Shown in pieces: positions 44,057 through 52,864 of a stretch of 64,000 nucleotides of DNA. The position numbers and the translations under genes are program-made. Under the pieces are notes generated by a model that was not told where the DNA came from, did no database searches, and saw only the letters and a list, made by a program, of their open reading frames with translations. This DNA comes from Thermogemmatispora tikiterensis (GTDB lineage Bacteria; Chloroflexota; Ktedonobacteria; Ktedonobacterales; Ktedonobacteraceae), in assembly GCF_003268475.1 (NCBI RefSeq), contig NZ_MCIF01000002.1:3253236-3317235 (forward strand), given 5' to 3'. Position 1 is the stretch's first letter; every line of letters begins with the position of its first letter.

Positions 44057-45034
44057 ATGAGTGAGATAGCTGATCATCGCCGCCCTCTGCGCTTCGGCGT
44101 CCTCTCACATAACACCACACCGGATCTTGCTACCCTGCTAGCACAGGCCCAGCGCGCCGAGCAGCTGGGCTACTCGACCTTTCTGCTGCCCGACCACATC
44201 GGCGATCAGTTTGCTACAACGCTGGCTCTGGCACGGATCGCCGCGGCCACCACGCACTTGCGCGTGGGAAGCTACGTCTTCGCCAACGACTTCCGCCACC
44301 CTGTCATGTTGGCGCGTGAGGTGGCCACCCTCGATGTTTTCACAGGAGGACGCTTCGAGCTGGGCCTGGGAGCTGGTTGGATGGCGAGTGAGTACCAGCA
44401 ATGCGGCATTCCCTTCGCGTCGCCCGGGGTGCGCATAGAGCGACTCGCCGAATCCTTGCAGATCATCAAGGCCCTGCTGGCCGGTGAGCGACTTAGCTTC
44501 AGTGGCCGGCACTACACGATTGAGGGGCTGGCCCTGGCACTGCAGCCGCAGCAGCGCCCCTATCCGCCAATTCTGGTGGGTGGTAGCGGCAAACGCTTGC
44601 TCTCGCTGGCGGCACGGGAGGCGACTATTGTCGGCTTCTCCCCACGGACACAGACTATCAGCGTGGCTGGCCATATGAACCAGAGTCTGGATATACAGGA
44701 TGCCCTGGCCCCCGCCTTGGCCGAGAAGCTGACCTGGGTACGTCAGGCCGCCGGCCCGCGCTTTGCTTCGCTCGAATTGAACCTGATCGTTCTCGAAGTC
44801 ATCTTGACCGCCAAGCGCCAGCAGGCCCTGACCGAGATCGCCGCCCGCTACGGTCTCAGTGAGCAAGAGGTTGCTACAACACCTTATTTCCTCATTGGAA
44901 GCTCAGAGGAGATTTGCACTCAATTACTACACTATCGTCGACAATATTACATCTCCTATTGGGTCGTCTGGGAAGAATATATGGAGGCTCTCGCTCCAGT
45001 GATCGCCCTACTGAACACTTCATCCTCTCCATAG
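44057..45034 (+). CDS. Luciferase-like (LLM class) flavin/F420-dependent oxidoreductase, TIGR03621-like
   Basis: A 325-residue bacterial-luciferase-fold protein. LRFGVLSHN, LPDHIGDQFATTLALARIAA, RVGSYVFANDFRHPVMLARE, GGRFELGLGAGWMASEYQ and PPILVGGSGKRLLSLAAREA follow the subfamily of probable F420-dependent oxidoreductases described from mycobacteria. The cofactor could be F420 or FMN; the sequence cannot decide. Substrate unknown. AAGGAGC lies about 12 bases before the ATG. It follows accB by about 230 bases but is probably a separate unit. Confidence 0.82.
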   Translation: MSEIADHRRPLRFGVLSHNTTPDLATLLAQAQRAEQLGYSTFLLPDHIGDQFATTLALARIAAATTHLRVGSYVFANDFRHPVMLAREVATLDVFTGGRFELGLGAGWMASEYQQCGIPFASPGVRIERLAESLQIIKALLAGERLSFSGRHYTIEGLALALQPQQRPYPPILVGGSGKRLLSLAAREATIVGFSPRTQTISVAGHMNQSLDIQDALAPALAEKLTWVRQAAGPRFASLELNLIVLEVILTAKRQQALTEIAARYGLSEQEVATTPYFLIGSSEEICTQLLHYRRQYYISYWVVWEEYMEALAPVIALLNTSSSP

Positions 45035-45110
45035 CCATTCCTTCCATTGCAGGCTGCCCGCCTGCCCTCCAGTCCTTTCAGTCAGACGCTATAACAACTT
45101 ACATTTATTA

Positions 45111-45158
45111 CATTTGTGAAACAAATGCATTGACATGTGTAAAAGTATCTGCTATGGT
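45111..45158 (+). promoter_or_regulatory. Promoter with adjacent operator-like inverted repeat for APC permease
   Basis: TTGACA (45130-45135), 17-base spacer, TATGGT (45153-45158). Immediately upstream is CATTTGT-GAA-ACAAATG (45111-45127), a perfect 7-bp inverted repeat, placed where a regulator would touch RNA polymerase at the -35 box. The start codon is 39 bases past the -10 box. Confidence 0.7.
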
Positions 45159-45196
45159 GAGAGCATGTGGGAACTGCAATCATCGAAGGAGGTTCC

Positions 45197-46705
45197 ATGA
45201 TCACCAGTAGCCGGTCACAGGGGGATAGACCGCCGCATGTACTGACTTCTGAAGAGTATCCAGGTAAGGTCATGCCAGCGATACTGACCAGCTGGGACCT
45301 GATGACACTCTATGTCTTGCTGATTTTCTTTCCGACCAACGTCTCTAATGCCATTGCAGGTGGCGCGGCGGGCATTACTTTCTGGCTAGTAGGAGCGATC
45401 CTCTTCTTTGTGCCCTGTGCCATTGCCACTGCCCAACTCAGTGTCATCTTTCCTCACGAAGGCTCGCTGTACAACTGGGCCTACCGCATCTTTGGCAGCT
45501 ACATGAGCTTCTTTGTAGGCTTCTGTGTTTGGCTGCCTGCCCCACTGCTCTTGATGGCCACCAGCGATCTGGCGATCAGCTATATCCCGGGCCTCAACAG
45601 TGGCTGGCTGACCGCTCCCTGGCAGCAAGGTCTGGCTCTGAGTGTGGTCATCCTGATCTCGGGCTTCATGGCTGTGCAGCCGCACCGCACGGTACAGAAC
45701 ATTACCAACGCCGCTTTCGTCCTCCTCCTGATTGCCAGCGGTCTCGTCATTTTAGCGGGCATCGCCTGGCTTGCGACTGGACACGCACCGGCGACGAGCT
45801 TCTCGCGGCTTTCAGATTGGCTGATCACTTGGGACCCAAAGACCGGAGGCAACTTCGGCCTCTTTGGGGTGATTACCCTGGGCTATCTGGGAGTCTATCT
45901 GCCGATCACTATGCAGGCGGAAGCGATTGCTCCCAGCGCAGAGACACGCCGCCAGTTGATCCTGCGTCATCTGCTGTGGGGGACACTGATTGTAGTGGTT
46001 GGCTATGTCCTCGTGACCTTCGCCGTCCTGGTCGTCGAAGGGCCAAAGTCTGCCTACGTGCTCTTTGCCCTCGTGACTACTGTCGATACCGCTCTGGGGA
46101 AGCTGGCCGGCAATGTGGTTGCTGTCTGCATGCTGGGCGTCTTCTGCCTGGTAACGATGGTCTATAACCACATCTATGCCCGCTTCCTGATGGTGGCAGG
46201 CTTCGACCGCCGCATTCCGGTGGGCCTCGGCTTGCTCAACAGCAATCGCCAACCAGCCCGCGCCATCGCCATCCAGACTGCCGCGGCCATCTTTATCACG
46301 ATCCTCTTCTTCATGGTCATTCCCTATATGTTTGGCAGCAATCCGGCAGATCTCTCCCTCGAAGTCTATTTCGTCGGTATCGGAGCCGGAACCATCCTAT
46401 GGGCCTTCTCAACCATTTTCCTGTTTATTCTGATCCTGGCACTGTATATACGCGATCGTCGGGCGCTGCTGTTGAATCGCCTCGTGCCGATGCCCGTGCT
46501 ACTGCTAAGCTCGGTAGTCGGTCTGATCACCGGCATCATCGCCATTGTTGACACGGCCCTCAACTCGTGGGTACCCCTGCTGACCAATCAGCAGTGGAGC
46601 CTGATTGTCGCAGGTCTGACGGCGGCGACGCTGATGATAGGTGCCATCATCAGTATGTTCGCAACCGGTGAGGCGGCCTGGCAAGAGATCGAGCGTGGGG
46701 CTTAG
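45197..46705 (+). CDS. APC-superfamily amino acid/amine permease
   Basis: A 502-residue membrane protein with about 12 hydrophobic helices. The first helix pair contains FFPTNVSNAIAGGAAGITFW, and IFPHEGSLYNWAYRIFGSY is the conserved APC segment after helix 2 (usually FPxxGGxYxWxxxxxG). Helix 6-like ITLGYLGVYLPITMQAEA and the HIYARFLMVAGFDRRIPVGL loop also fit. Substrate cannot be read from sequence. ATG 45197 has AAGGAGG four to five bases upstream (45186-45192). It has its own promoter and lies 314 bases before a second APC gene. Confidence 0.85.
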   Translation: MITSSRSQGDRPPHVLTSEEYPGKVMPAILTSWDLMTLYVLLIFFPTNVSNAIAGGAAGITFWLVGAILFFVPCAIATAQLSVIFPHEGSLYNWAYRIFGSYMSFFVGFCVWLPAPLLLMATSDLAISYIPGLNSGWLTAPWQQGLALSVVILISGFMAVQPHRTVQNITNAAFVLLLIASGLVILAGIAWLATGHAPATSFSRLSDWLITWDPKTGGNFGLFGVITLGYLGVYLPITMQAEAIAPSAETRRQLILRHLLWGTLIVVVGYVLVTFAVLVVEGPKSAYVLFALVTTVDTALGKLAGNVVAVCMLGVFCLVTMVYNHIYARFLMVAGFDRRIPVGLGLLNSNRQPARAIAIQTAAAIFITILFFMVIPYMFGSNPADLSLEVYFVGIGAGTILWAFSTIFLFILILALYIRDRRALLLNRLVPMPVLLLSSVVGLITGIIAIVDTALNSWVPLLTNQQWSLIVAGLTAATLMIGAIISMFATGEAAWQEIERGA

Positions 46706-46727
46706 CCGGCAAGCGCGTTGACAGGGT

Positions 46728-46761
46728 CTGGCTCTGCTGTTATTGTTGGTAGCAGAGCCAG
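46728..46761 (+). promoter_or_regulatory. Perfect 11-bp hairpin after first APC permease
   Basis: CTGGCTCTGCT (46728-46738) and AGCAGAGCCAG (46751-46761) pair fully around a 12-base loop, 23 bases after the stop codon. No U-tract follows, so it is more likely an mRNA 3'-end stabiliser or Rho-linked end than an intrinsic terminator. Further CTGGCTG/CAGCCAG arms lie at 46839-46869, and a GGTCTT/AAGACC stem lies at 46985-47002 just before the next gene. Confidence 0.6.
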
Positions 46762-47019
46762 CCAGTATATCCCGTTAGCGTTGCTGACCGCCAGCGAGCC
46801 GGTACGCTACTCTCGCCAGTTGCAGGACGGCGATCGGGCTGGCTGACCAGCAGCGAGGGGGCCAGCCAGTCAGTGGGTGAGTGGGCGAGCAGAGTAGCAG
46901 TGCGCCACGCCAGCAGCGTTGCCTTAACCCAGGGTAGCACCAGACTTACCGCTATTCAGCAATCAAGCGCTCTACAGATGATCTGGTCTTCCTAGCAAGA
47001 CCTGAACTGGAGGTGATTT

Positions 47020-48660
47020 ATGGCATCTCAGGAAGAATTGGTGGGGCAGACGACGCCCGGCGCGGCCCTTCCCGAGGGCGACATCGCCCTGGAAGAGCGC
47101 CAGGACCTCGACAAGCTGCACATCAATGCCATCGGCATGCCCAGCGTCATGTACTACTGCTTCGCTGGGGCGGCGCCGATTGCGGCCATGTTCTTTAACG
47201 TGCCCAACATGGCAGCGCAGGCCGGCGCCAGCGTGCCGCTGGTCTTCCTGCTCTCGGCGATCGGGTTGCTGCTCTTTGGAATCTCGATCGTTTATTTCTC
47301 GCGCCGCCTGACTTCGGCGGGCGGCTTCTATACCTGGGTACGGCATGGCCTGGGAGCGGGCACGGCCTTCCAGGCGGGCTGGCTGATGCTCTTCGGCTAC
47401 GCTATTTTCGAAGCCTCCTCTCAAGCGGCCTTCGGCGGCCTGGCCGACATTAATATTTCCACCTATCTTGGCTTCCACATGCCGCTGGGCTGGGTTACCT
47501 ACGCCCTCATCGGCTGCGTCCTCGTCTTTCTGCTCTCCTTCTTCGACATCAAGTGGTCTACCTGGTGGCTCGCCCCCTTCCTTATACTGGAGATCGGGAG
47601 CCTGGTGCTGCTCGACCTGATGATCACTATTCATGGAGGGATCGCCGGCCATGACCTGCTCCATACCTTTACGCCCGCAGGCTCCGATCTCAAAGGGGTT
47701 GCCCCGGGTGGAGTGTTGGGTATCGGTGTGGCTATGGCACTCGGTATCTGGTCCTGGATCGGTTTCGAGGCCGGCGCCGTCTACGGCGAGGAGTCGCGTA
47801 ACCCGCGCCGTGCTGTGCCTACGGCCATCTTCTCGGTGATCCTGATCATGGCTGTGCTCTACATCTGGACCACCTATAGCGCTGTCATTGGCCTCGGCTG
47901 GCAGCACGCCGGCGATACCCTGGGCAATATCGCTATCGCCCCAACCCCCTACTATAACCTGGCCGACCACTTCGTTGGTGGGTGGCTGAAAGTCCTGATG
48001 ATCATCGCCGTGACGACGAGCAGCTTCGCAGCCTGTCTGGCCTTCCATAACGGGATGGTGCGCTACTTCTACGCGATGGGTCGTGAGGGCATCCTACCGC
48101 GCGTTTTCGGGCGCACGCACCCGCGCTGGAAGAGTCCCCACTACGCTATCATGGCCCAGAGCTTGTTTACGATTCTGGTCATCATCTTCCTGGCCTTCAT
48201 CATCCAGAAGAACAATCCCGATGGCAGCGTGAGCTACGCCCTGGGCATCGCCGACGGCAAAGTTTACACGCAGACCAGCGGCATTACCAGCTACGCCTGG
48301 CTGGCGACGATCGGCACAATCAGCTTCCTGGTGGTCTATATCCTGGTGAACCTCGCGACGCCGGCCTTCGCGCTGCGCTTCGATCGCCAGAACTTTAACC
48401 CACTGCTCCACCTGATCGCGCCGATCGCTAGCTGCCTCTTCTTACTGATTCCTCTGATTTCGTTCATCATGCCGCCGTTGCCGGTGATTGGCGACTTCTT
48501 CACTGGCCTGGGCTTCTTCCCAACGCCCTTCCCTTTGAACATCCTGCCGCTCTTCGTCATCGGCTGGGTGATCATCGGACTGCTCTATTCTTTCTATCTG
48601 GCACGGCGCCATCCCGAGCGCTACGAATTCCTGGGCCGTATCCTGCGCGCTGAGTCATAG
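47020..48660 (+). CDS. Second APC-superfamily amino acid/amine permease
   Basis: A 546-residue permease with a 35-residue hydrophilic N-terminus and about 12-14 helices. Conserved segments include LTSAGGFYTWVRHGLGAG (helix 2-3 loop), SWIGFEAGAVYGEESRNPRR (helix 6 and following loop, a hallmark of amino-acid/amine permeases), and AMGREGILPRVFGRTHPRWK. Substrate unknown; the convergent glutamine-synthetase-like gene hints at polyamines, ethanolamine or glutamate-family compounds. GGAGGTGATTT gives a clear ribosome site. It is distinct from its neighbour at 45197, so not a recent tandem copy. Confidence 0.87.
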   Translation: MASQEELVGQTTPGAALPEGDIALEERQDLDKLHINAIGMPSVMYYCFAGAAPIAAMFFNVPNMAAQAGASVPLVFLLSAIGLLLFGISIVYFSRRLTSAGGFYTWVRHGLGAGTAFQAGWLMLFGYAIFEASSQAAFGGLADINISTYLGFHMPLGWVTYALIGCVLVFLLSFFDIKWSTWWLAPFLILEIGSLVLLDLMITIHGGIAGHDLLHTFTPAGSDLKGVAPGGVLGIGVAMALGIWSWIGFEAGAVYGEESRNPRRAVPTAIFSVILIMAVLYIWTTYSAVIGLGWQHAGDTLGNIAIAPTPYYNLADHFVGGWLKVLMIIAVTTSSFAACLAFHNGMVRYFYAMGREGILPRVFGRTHPRWKSPHYAIMAQSLFTILVIIFLAFIIQKNNPDGSVSYALGIADGKVYTQTSGITSYAWLATIGTISFLVVYILVNLATPAFALRFDRQNFNPLLHLIAPIASCLFLLIPLISFIMPPLPVIGDFFTGLGFFPTPFPLNILPLFVIGWVIIGLLYSFYLARRHPERYEFLGRILRAES

Positions 48661-48728
48661 CCCAGAGAGTGGCTTTTCCCTTACAGGTGGTGCTCAAAGC
48701 GCGTCACCTCTGCCGGTAAGAAGGAAAA

Positions 48729-48798
48729 GGGATCGAAGTCGGTGCCCGCTGATCAGGTAGACCAGGCTGAAGCGCCGACTTCGGTCCCTCTTCTTATT
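48729..48798 (+). terminator. Intrinsic terminator of second APC permease
   Basis: GGGATCGAAGTCGG (48729-48742) pairs over 14 positions with CCGACTTCGGTCCC (48775-48788), one G-U wobble, then TCTTCTTATT. The 32-base loop has weaker inner pairing. It is oriented for the plus-strand permease gene and lies about 70 bases after its stop. Confidence 0.75.
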
Positions 48799-48893
48799 GT
48801 TGCGCTTGCGGCCAGCGTAGACCGTGCCGTAAGAGGAGGTCAGGCGAGCAGTCCTACAGGCTGGGGGCCAGGCTCATTGCAGTCCGCTTTGGC

Positions 48894-50264
48894 TTAGAAG
48901 TCGGCCAGATACTCCTGCTCTTCCCACTCCAGCTCGGCAGCCTGCAGACGCTGGCGCACGTAGTCTCCGCGGCGCTCCAGCTCCTGGCGCTTGGTCTTAA
49001 TGAAGATCTCGGTAAACTGCATGCCCAGCAGGTTGCGGAGAGCCGTATCGGCCTCCAGATGCTGCAGAGCTTCCTCCAATGTGGCTGGTAGCGGTGCAAA
49101 AGCCTCGTGCTCTTCCGCCGGGCCTTCGGCCAGGGCGGGTGGCACGGCTTCCTCTTCGAGACCAAGCAGGCCCGCGGCGACTGTGGCAGCCAGCGCCAGG
49201 TAGGGATTGCTCATGCTCGATGGAGCACGGTTCTCGACGTGCGTGCCGGCATCGCCCGTATTCTTGACGCGAATCAGGGCTGTGCGATCGTCAAGGCCCC
49301 AGCTGAGATTGACCGGCGCAAAGGAATGATGCAAATAGCGGCGGTAACAGTTCGGAGTCGGGGCGAGCAGCGCCAAAGCCCCTGGCATATGTTTGATCAG
49401 GCCCCCGATGAAATGATAGGTCAGGGCCGAGAGACCGTGACGATCATTCGTGTCAAGAAAGGCATTGCGACCGTTGGCATCGCGCAGGCTGAGATGAACA
49501 TGGGCCCCCGAAGAGGACTGGTCAAGGAAGGGGCGAGTCATAAAGGTGGCGTGATAGCCAAGCCGGCGCGCGATCATTTTGACACCATTCTTGAAGGTAT
49601 AGCCGTAGTCGCCCGCGGTGAGGGCATCTTCTGCATCGTAGGTGATTTCATACTGGCCGGGGCCATATTCACAATTGCAGGTCAGCATTTGCAAGCCCAA
49701 TTCGGGTAACAGGTCCATGATCTGCAAAGGCACCGGGCAGGCAACATTGCGCTGCGTGTGGAAAATATGGAGGCGATCGAAAACAGGTTCCTTGCTCAGC
49801 AGATCCTGAAACAAATAAAACTCGTACTCGATCGCCGTATGGGCGCGATAGCCCAGGGCAGCCAGGCGCTCCAGGACGCGGCGCAGTACATAGCGCGGAG
49901 CTGACTCTACAGGTGAGCCGTCGGGCCAGAAGGCATCACAGATCACACGGGCGCTCGCATCCAGCCAGGGTACGACTGCCGCGGTGGTCAGATCGGGGCG
50001 CAGCACCGCATCGCCATAGTTGCGCTCCTCACTCTGGTAGGTGCCAGGCACCAGATTGGTAGCCGAATCCACCGTTGTCATGACACCGATCATGCGCAAT
50101 CCATCGCGGGCGAACTGCTCCCAGCGGCTCAGAGGCACAATTTTCGAGCGGGCCATGCCGTGCATATCGGGCAACTCGAAGACCACATGGCGAATGCCTC
50201 GCTCCTGCCAGCCCCTGCTCAGCTCCTCAATGGTTGACACGTCGGGAATAGGCTTTGCTGTCAT
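48894..50264 (-). CDS. Glutamine synthetase family ligase (PuuA/GlnA-like)
   Basis: An ATP-dependent glutamate-ammonia or gamma-glutamyl-amine ligase of 456 residues. The active-site blocks are present: AIEYEFYLF (about 153-161), NCEYGPGQYEITYDAEDAL (about 207-225), FKNGVKMIARRLGYHATFM, SSSGAHVHLSL (about 261-271), NCYRRYLHHSFAPVNLSWG and the late VENRAPSSMSNPYLALAAT. The YGPGQYE wording and overall length fit gamma-glutamylpolyamine or amine synthetases at least as well as assimilatory GlnA. With two permeases beside it, a role in capturing amines is likely but not shown. GGGAGGATCTG precedes the ATG. Confidence 0.85.
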   Translation of the reverse strand: MTAKPIPDVSTIEELSRGWQERGIRHVVFELPDMHGMARSKIVPLSRWEQFARDGLRMIGVMTTVDSATNLVPGTYQSEERNYGDAVLRPDLTTAAVVPWLDASARVICDAFWPDGSPVESAPRYVLRRVLERLAALGYRAHTAIEYEFYLFQDLLSKEPVFDRLHIFHTQRNVACPVPLQIMDLLPELGLQMLTCNCEYGPGQYEITYDAEDALTAGDYGYTFKNGVKMIARRLGYHATFMTRPFLDQSSSGAHVHLSLRDANGRNAFLDTNDRHGLSALTYHFIGGLIKHMPGALALLAPTPNCYRRYLHHSFAPVNLSWGLDDRTALIRVKNTGDAGTHVENRAPSSMSNPYLALAATVAAGLLGLEEEAVPPALAEGPAEEHEAFAPLPATLEEALQHLEADTALRNLLGMQFTEIFIKTKRQELERRGDYVRQRLQAAELEWEEQEYLADF

Positions 50265-50348
50265 CAGATCCTCCCAATGCGATTACTCGGGCGCTGTCCG
50301 GCAGGCAGCCTGCTCATGACCAGCCGTCTGTCTCCCAGGACAAACTTT

Positions 50349-50377
50349 ATTATTACTGATCCTTCTGATCTTGACAA
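50349..50377 (-). promoter_or_regulatory. Promoter for the glutamine synthetase-like gene
   Basis: Minus strand TTGTCA (50377-50372), 17-base spacer, AATAAT (50354-50349). Five of six bases match in each box. Leader about 80 bases. Confidence 0.65.
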
Positions 50378-50511
50378 CGCTTGCCCGCTCAGGCGGCCAT
50401 TTTGGACGAGCCTCCCGCCCTGCCAGCCAGCGCTCCTCTCTTTTTCTACCTGAATTGAGTATTCTGTTCTATAAGAAGCAAGAGATCCATCCTTTGAGCG
50501 CAGCACGATCC

Positions 50512-50541
50512 TTGCTCAAGGAGCGTCAGAAGAGATACAAT
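50512..50541 (+). promoter_or_regulatory. Promoter for the COG1579 gene
   Basis: TTGCTC (50512-50517), 18-base spacer, TACAAT (50536-50541), about 85 bases before ATG 50626. Confidence 0.45.
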
Positions 50542-50625
50542 ACAGGCTAGTTCCTTCTTGCGCACATGGGGGGCCGGTCTGGTCGACCGGTCAGGGCAGC
50601 AGCCCGGAAAGGAGACGCATCGATC

Positions 50626-51339
50626 ATGAGCACGACTCATGTTGCTGCTCCACTCTTTCAACTGCAACAGTTAGATCTTGAGCTTGAACGCCTCGCCGCG
50701 GAGCGGCAGGGGATCATCCAGGCCCTGCGCGACAACCGTGCCCTGGCGAAGCTGCGTCAGGAGCTGGTCAGCGCCCGGCAGCAACTGCAAGCCGGGCAGC
50801 AGGCCCAGCAAGAAGCGGAGTGGACACTGGAGGAGATCAGTCGCCGCCTGCAGACACTAGAGCAGCGCCTCTACAGTGGTATCGTGACCAGTCCCAAAGA
50901 GCTGACCAGCCTGCAGCAGGAGGTACAACACCTGAGAGCGCAACAAAGCCGTCAGGAGGAGCAAACATTAGAAGTGATGGACCTCATTGAGACGCTGCAG
51001 CGTCAGGTTGCTCAGCGAGAAGAGGAGCTCCGCCGGGCCGAAGAGGATTGGGAGCAGCAGAGTGCCGCTCAGCGCGCCCGCCTCGACCAGCTGGAACAGC
51101 GCCGTCGCGCCCTTGAAGAGCAACGCGCAGCCCTGGCTAGCTCGCTCGCCGCCGACCTGCTCAATCGCTACGAGACCCTGAGACGCACACGCCAGGGCCG
51201 CGCTATCTCGCGCGTTGAGCAGAACTCTTGCCAGTGGTGCCGCGTTCTACTGACCTCCAGTGAGATGCAGCGCGTGCGCCTGGGCACCGAGATTCAAACC
51301 TGTAGCAACTGTGGACGTATCCTCTTCTACGACCGCTAG
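50626..51339 (+). CDS. COG1579-type coiled-coil protein with C4 zinc ribbon
   Basis: A 237-residue protein. Residues about 10-180 form a long antiparallel coiled coil rich in Gln, Glu, Arg and Leu (LQQLDLELERLAAERQG at the start, SPKELTSLQQEVQHLRAQQ in the middle). The C-terminus has a zinc ribbon with CQWC (about 206-209) and CSNC (about 228-231) and ends in GRILFYDR. This is the architecture of the CT398/COG1579 family, suggested to bind nucleic acid or flagellar/secretion factors in other bacteria. ATG 50626 follows AAAGGAG (50608-50614). Confidence 0.85.
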   Translation: MSTTHVAAPLFQLQQLDLELERLAAERQGIIQALRDNRALAKLRQELVSARQQLQAGQQAQQEAEWTLEEISRRLQTLEQRLYSGIVTSPKELTSLQQEVQHLRAQQSRQEEQTLEVMDLIETLQRQVAQREEELRRAEEDWEQQSAAQRARLDQLEQRRRALEEQRAALASSLAADLLNRYETLRRTRQGRAISRVEQNSCQWCRVLLTSSEMQRVRLGTEIQTCSNCGRILFYDR

Positions 51340-51517
51340 CTGCTCGCCAGGCTTGCATTGCCGAGGCAGCTGCGAGGAGCAATGAAGGCGGGCAACCACC
51401 ATTGATAAGACACAGGGACGGGGTGAGCCTGGGGGTTAAGCAGGAGGAGCAGAATGTGCTCGACTTGGGGGTGGGGAGAGGAGACAAGGAGAAGACTGGA
51501 AGATGGACGACGAACAG

Positions 51518-51543
51518 CGCCTCCGCGCGAAGGCGCGGAGGCG
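51518..51543. terminator. Perfect 11-bp GC hairpin between convergent genes
   Basis: CGCCTCCGCGC (51518-51528), GAAG loop, GCGCGGAGGCG (51533-51543). It sits about midway between the COG1579 gene (+) and the L,D-transpeptidase gene (-). No U-tract on either strand, so it is a bidirectional, possibly Rho-assisted end at best. Confidence 0.45.
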
Positions 51544-51647
51544 TGATTGGGATCCTCTCTGATGGCCCGCCCGCCGATCATTCGATCAGAGGCTGCAAGC
51601 ACAGGCATCGCGGTGGCGCCTGGACTGTCAAAGAAAGAACCAGGGCA

Positions 51648-52427
51648 CTAATTCGACTTGACGATGACCGTCGTCCCTACCGGCGCCCAGTTATAGAGCC
51701 AGGCCGCCGCCTTCACCGACATCTCCACACAGCCATGCGAACCCCAGGTCCAGCCGGCTACAGGATCATAGTGCCAGCCATTCGTGCCAGGACCAAAGAT
51801 TCCATGCCACCAGGCATCGTGAAGGAAGTAGCCACCCCAGTCGAATTCTAGAGCATAGTTAATAAACGTTGGTGGATAATAGTAGGGCGAGCCAGGAGGC
51901 CAGGGTGAATAGAAAGTTGTCGGGTGCAGCTTGCGGAGCACATGGAAGGTGCCAGTCGGCGTGGGTAGAGAGGGTCGCCCCGATGTAATCGCCGTATTGA
52001 AAACCTGCCGGCCATTATCATAGGCATAGAGCCACTGCTTCGATAAGACAACCACAATCACCTTGCCGCTGCCATAAGGGCTGGCCTGGCTGCTGCTCTG
52101 CGCTTTGACAACGAGGCCGCTATAGATGTAGAGTGGGGCACTATTGAGGGGGCTGACCCGATACCAGTAGGGGCTGCCCCAGATATTTTGTCCGGCAACG
52201 CTCGCATAGACCGTTACGCTCGTATTTGGTGCATAAACGCTTACAACTGCATATTGAGTGCTCGAGCCTCGACGCACATTCGACCAGTTAATAGTGATGC
52301 CCTTCCAGGTAGCTGCGGCCTGGGCGGTCGCACTGGTGCCGGGGAGGGGAGCAAATGAGAAGGTCAGTGCTACGAGGAAGGCGAGCAACATGATAAGAGC
52401 AATATGTTTCCGGGAAATTGCTCGCAT
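51648..52427 (-). CDS. Secreted L,D-transpeptidase (YkuD domain)
   Basis: Forms 3-3 cross-links in peptidoglycan or attaches proteins to it. The 259-residue protein has an N-terminal signal peptide (about 1-35, hydrophobic LIMLLAFLVALTFSF, cleavage near TAQAAA), an SH3-like region (about 40-110), and a C-terminal YkuD domain with the catalytic motif WTWGSHGCVEMS (Cys about 233) and an upstream FLHDAWWHG histidine. SH3 plus YkuD is common in Chloroflexota. ATG 52427 has GGAGG five bases upstream; an earlier ATG at 52439 would overlap that site. Confidence 0.9.
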   Translation of the reverse strand: MRAISRKHIALIMLLAFLVALTFSFAPLPGTSATAQAAATWKGITINWSNVRRGSSTQYAVVSVYAPNTSVTVYASVAGQNIWGSPYWYRVSPLNSAPLYIYSGLVVKAQSSSQASPYGSGKVIVVVLSKQWLYAYDNGRQVFNTAITSGRPSLPTPTGTFHVLRKLHPTTFYSPWPPGSPYYYPPTFINYALEFDWGGYFLHDAWWHGIFGPGTNGWHYDPVAGWTWGSHGCVEMSVKAAAWLYNWAPVGTTVIVKSN

Positions 52428-52445
52428 CGTATCCTCCATATCTAA

Positions 52446-52498
52446 AGAGCAGCTGTGCTTGCTGCTCTCAGTATACGTGAAGAAAAGCTAGCAAGCAA
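52446..52498 (-). promoter_or_regulatory. Promoter and start-site hairpin of the L,D-transpeptidase gene
   Basis: Minus strand TTGCTT (52498-52493), 17-base spacer, TATACT (52475-52470). An 8-bp inverted repeat AGAGCAGC/GCTGCTCT (52446-52453, 52461-52468) spans the expected start point, so it may be an operator or 5' mRNA hairpin. Confidence 0.5.
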
Positions 52499-52633
52499 GA
52501 GTTAGTAGATCATCATGTATCAAAGTATTATATGGCCGGTACCTTTTGGTTGGCCAGGGGCAAATGAGTGCAGCAAGTAAGAAACTCGGGCATCTTTGAG
52601 AGAGACACGCCTGAGCGGGGAGAGAAGAACTGA

Positions 52634-52664
52634 CAATAAAGAAGGACGCCCAGTGCGGGCGTCC
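52634..52664 (-). terminator. Intrinsic terminator of the uracil-DNA glycosylase gene
   Basis: GGACGCCC (52644-52651), five-base loop, GGGCGTCC (52657-52664). On the minus strand TTCTTTATTG follows directly. It lies 200 bases past the glycosylase stop. A (CTT)6 run (52753-52770) sits between. Confidence 0.75.
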
Positions 52665-52752
52665 CTGGCAGGCTGGTCCAACCAACTATCATCAACGAAG
52701 CAGAAAAAGAGGTCTTGCCAGGTCGCGAGCGTACCGTACGTACAGCAGTGCT

Positions 52753-52770
52753 CTTCTTCTTCTTCTTCTT
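52753..52770. repeat. (CTT)6 trinucleotide run
   Basis: Six perfect CTT units in the untranslated stretch between the uracil-DNA glycosylase stop and its terminator. No gene encodes it on either strand with any conviction. Confidence 0.85.
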
Positions 52771-52864
52771 CTCCAGTCACCGCCTTTCAGACGATCCGCA
52801 GCCACAGAGAGCGGGTAGATAGAGCAGCCTGCGCCCGCCCAGCCAACCCAAGCCGACCCACCAG

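Noticed and set aside
52520..52780. Minus-strand frame with a poly-Glu run encoded by the CTT/AAG repeat
   Set aside because: It overlaps the terminator of the uracil-DNA glycosylase gene and looks like a by-product of the trinucleotide repeat.
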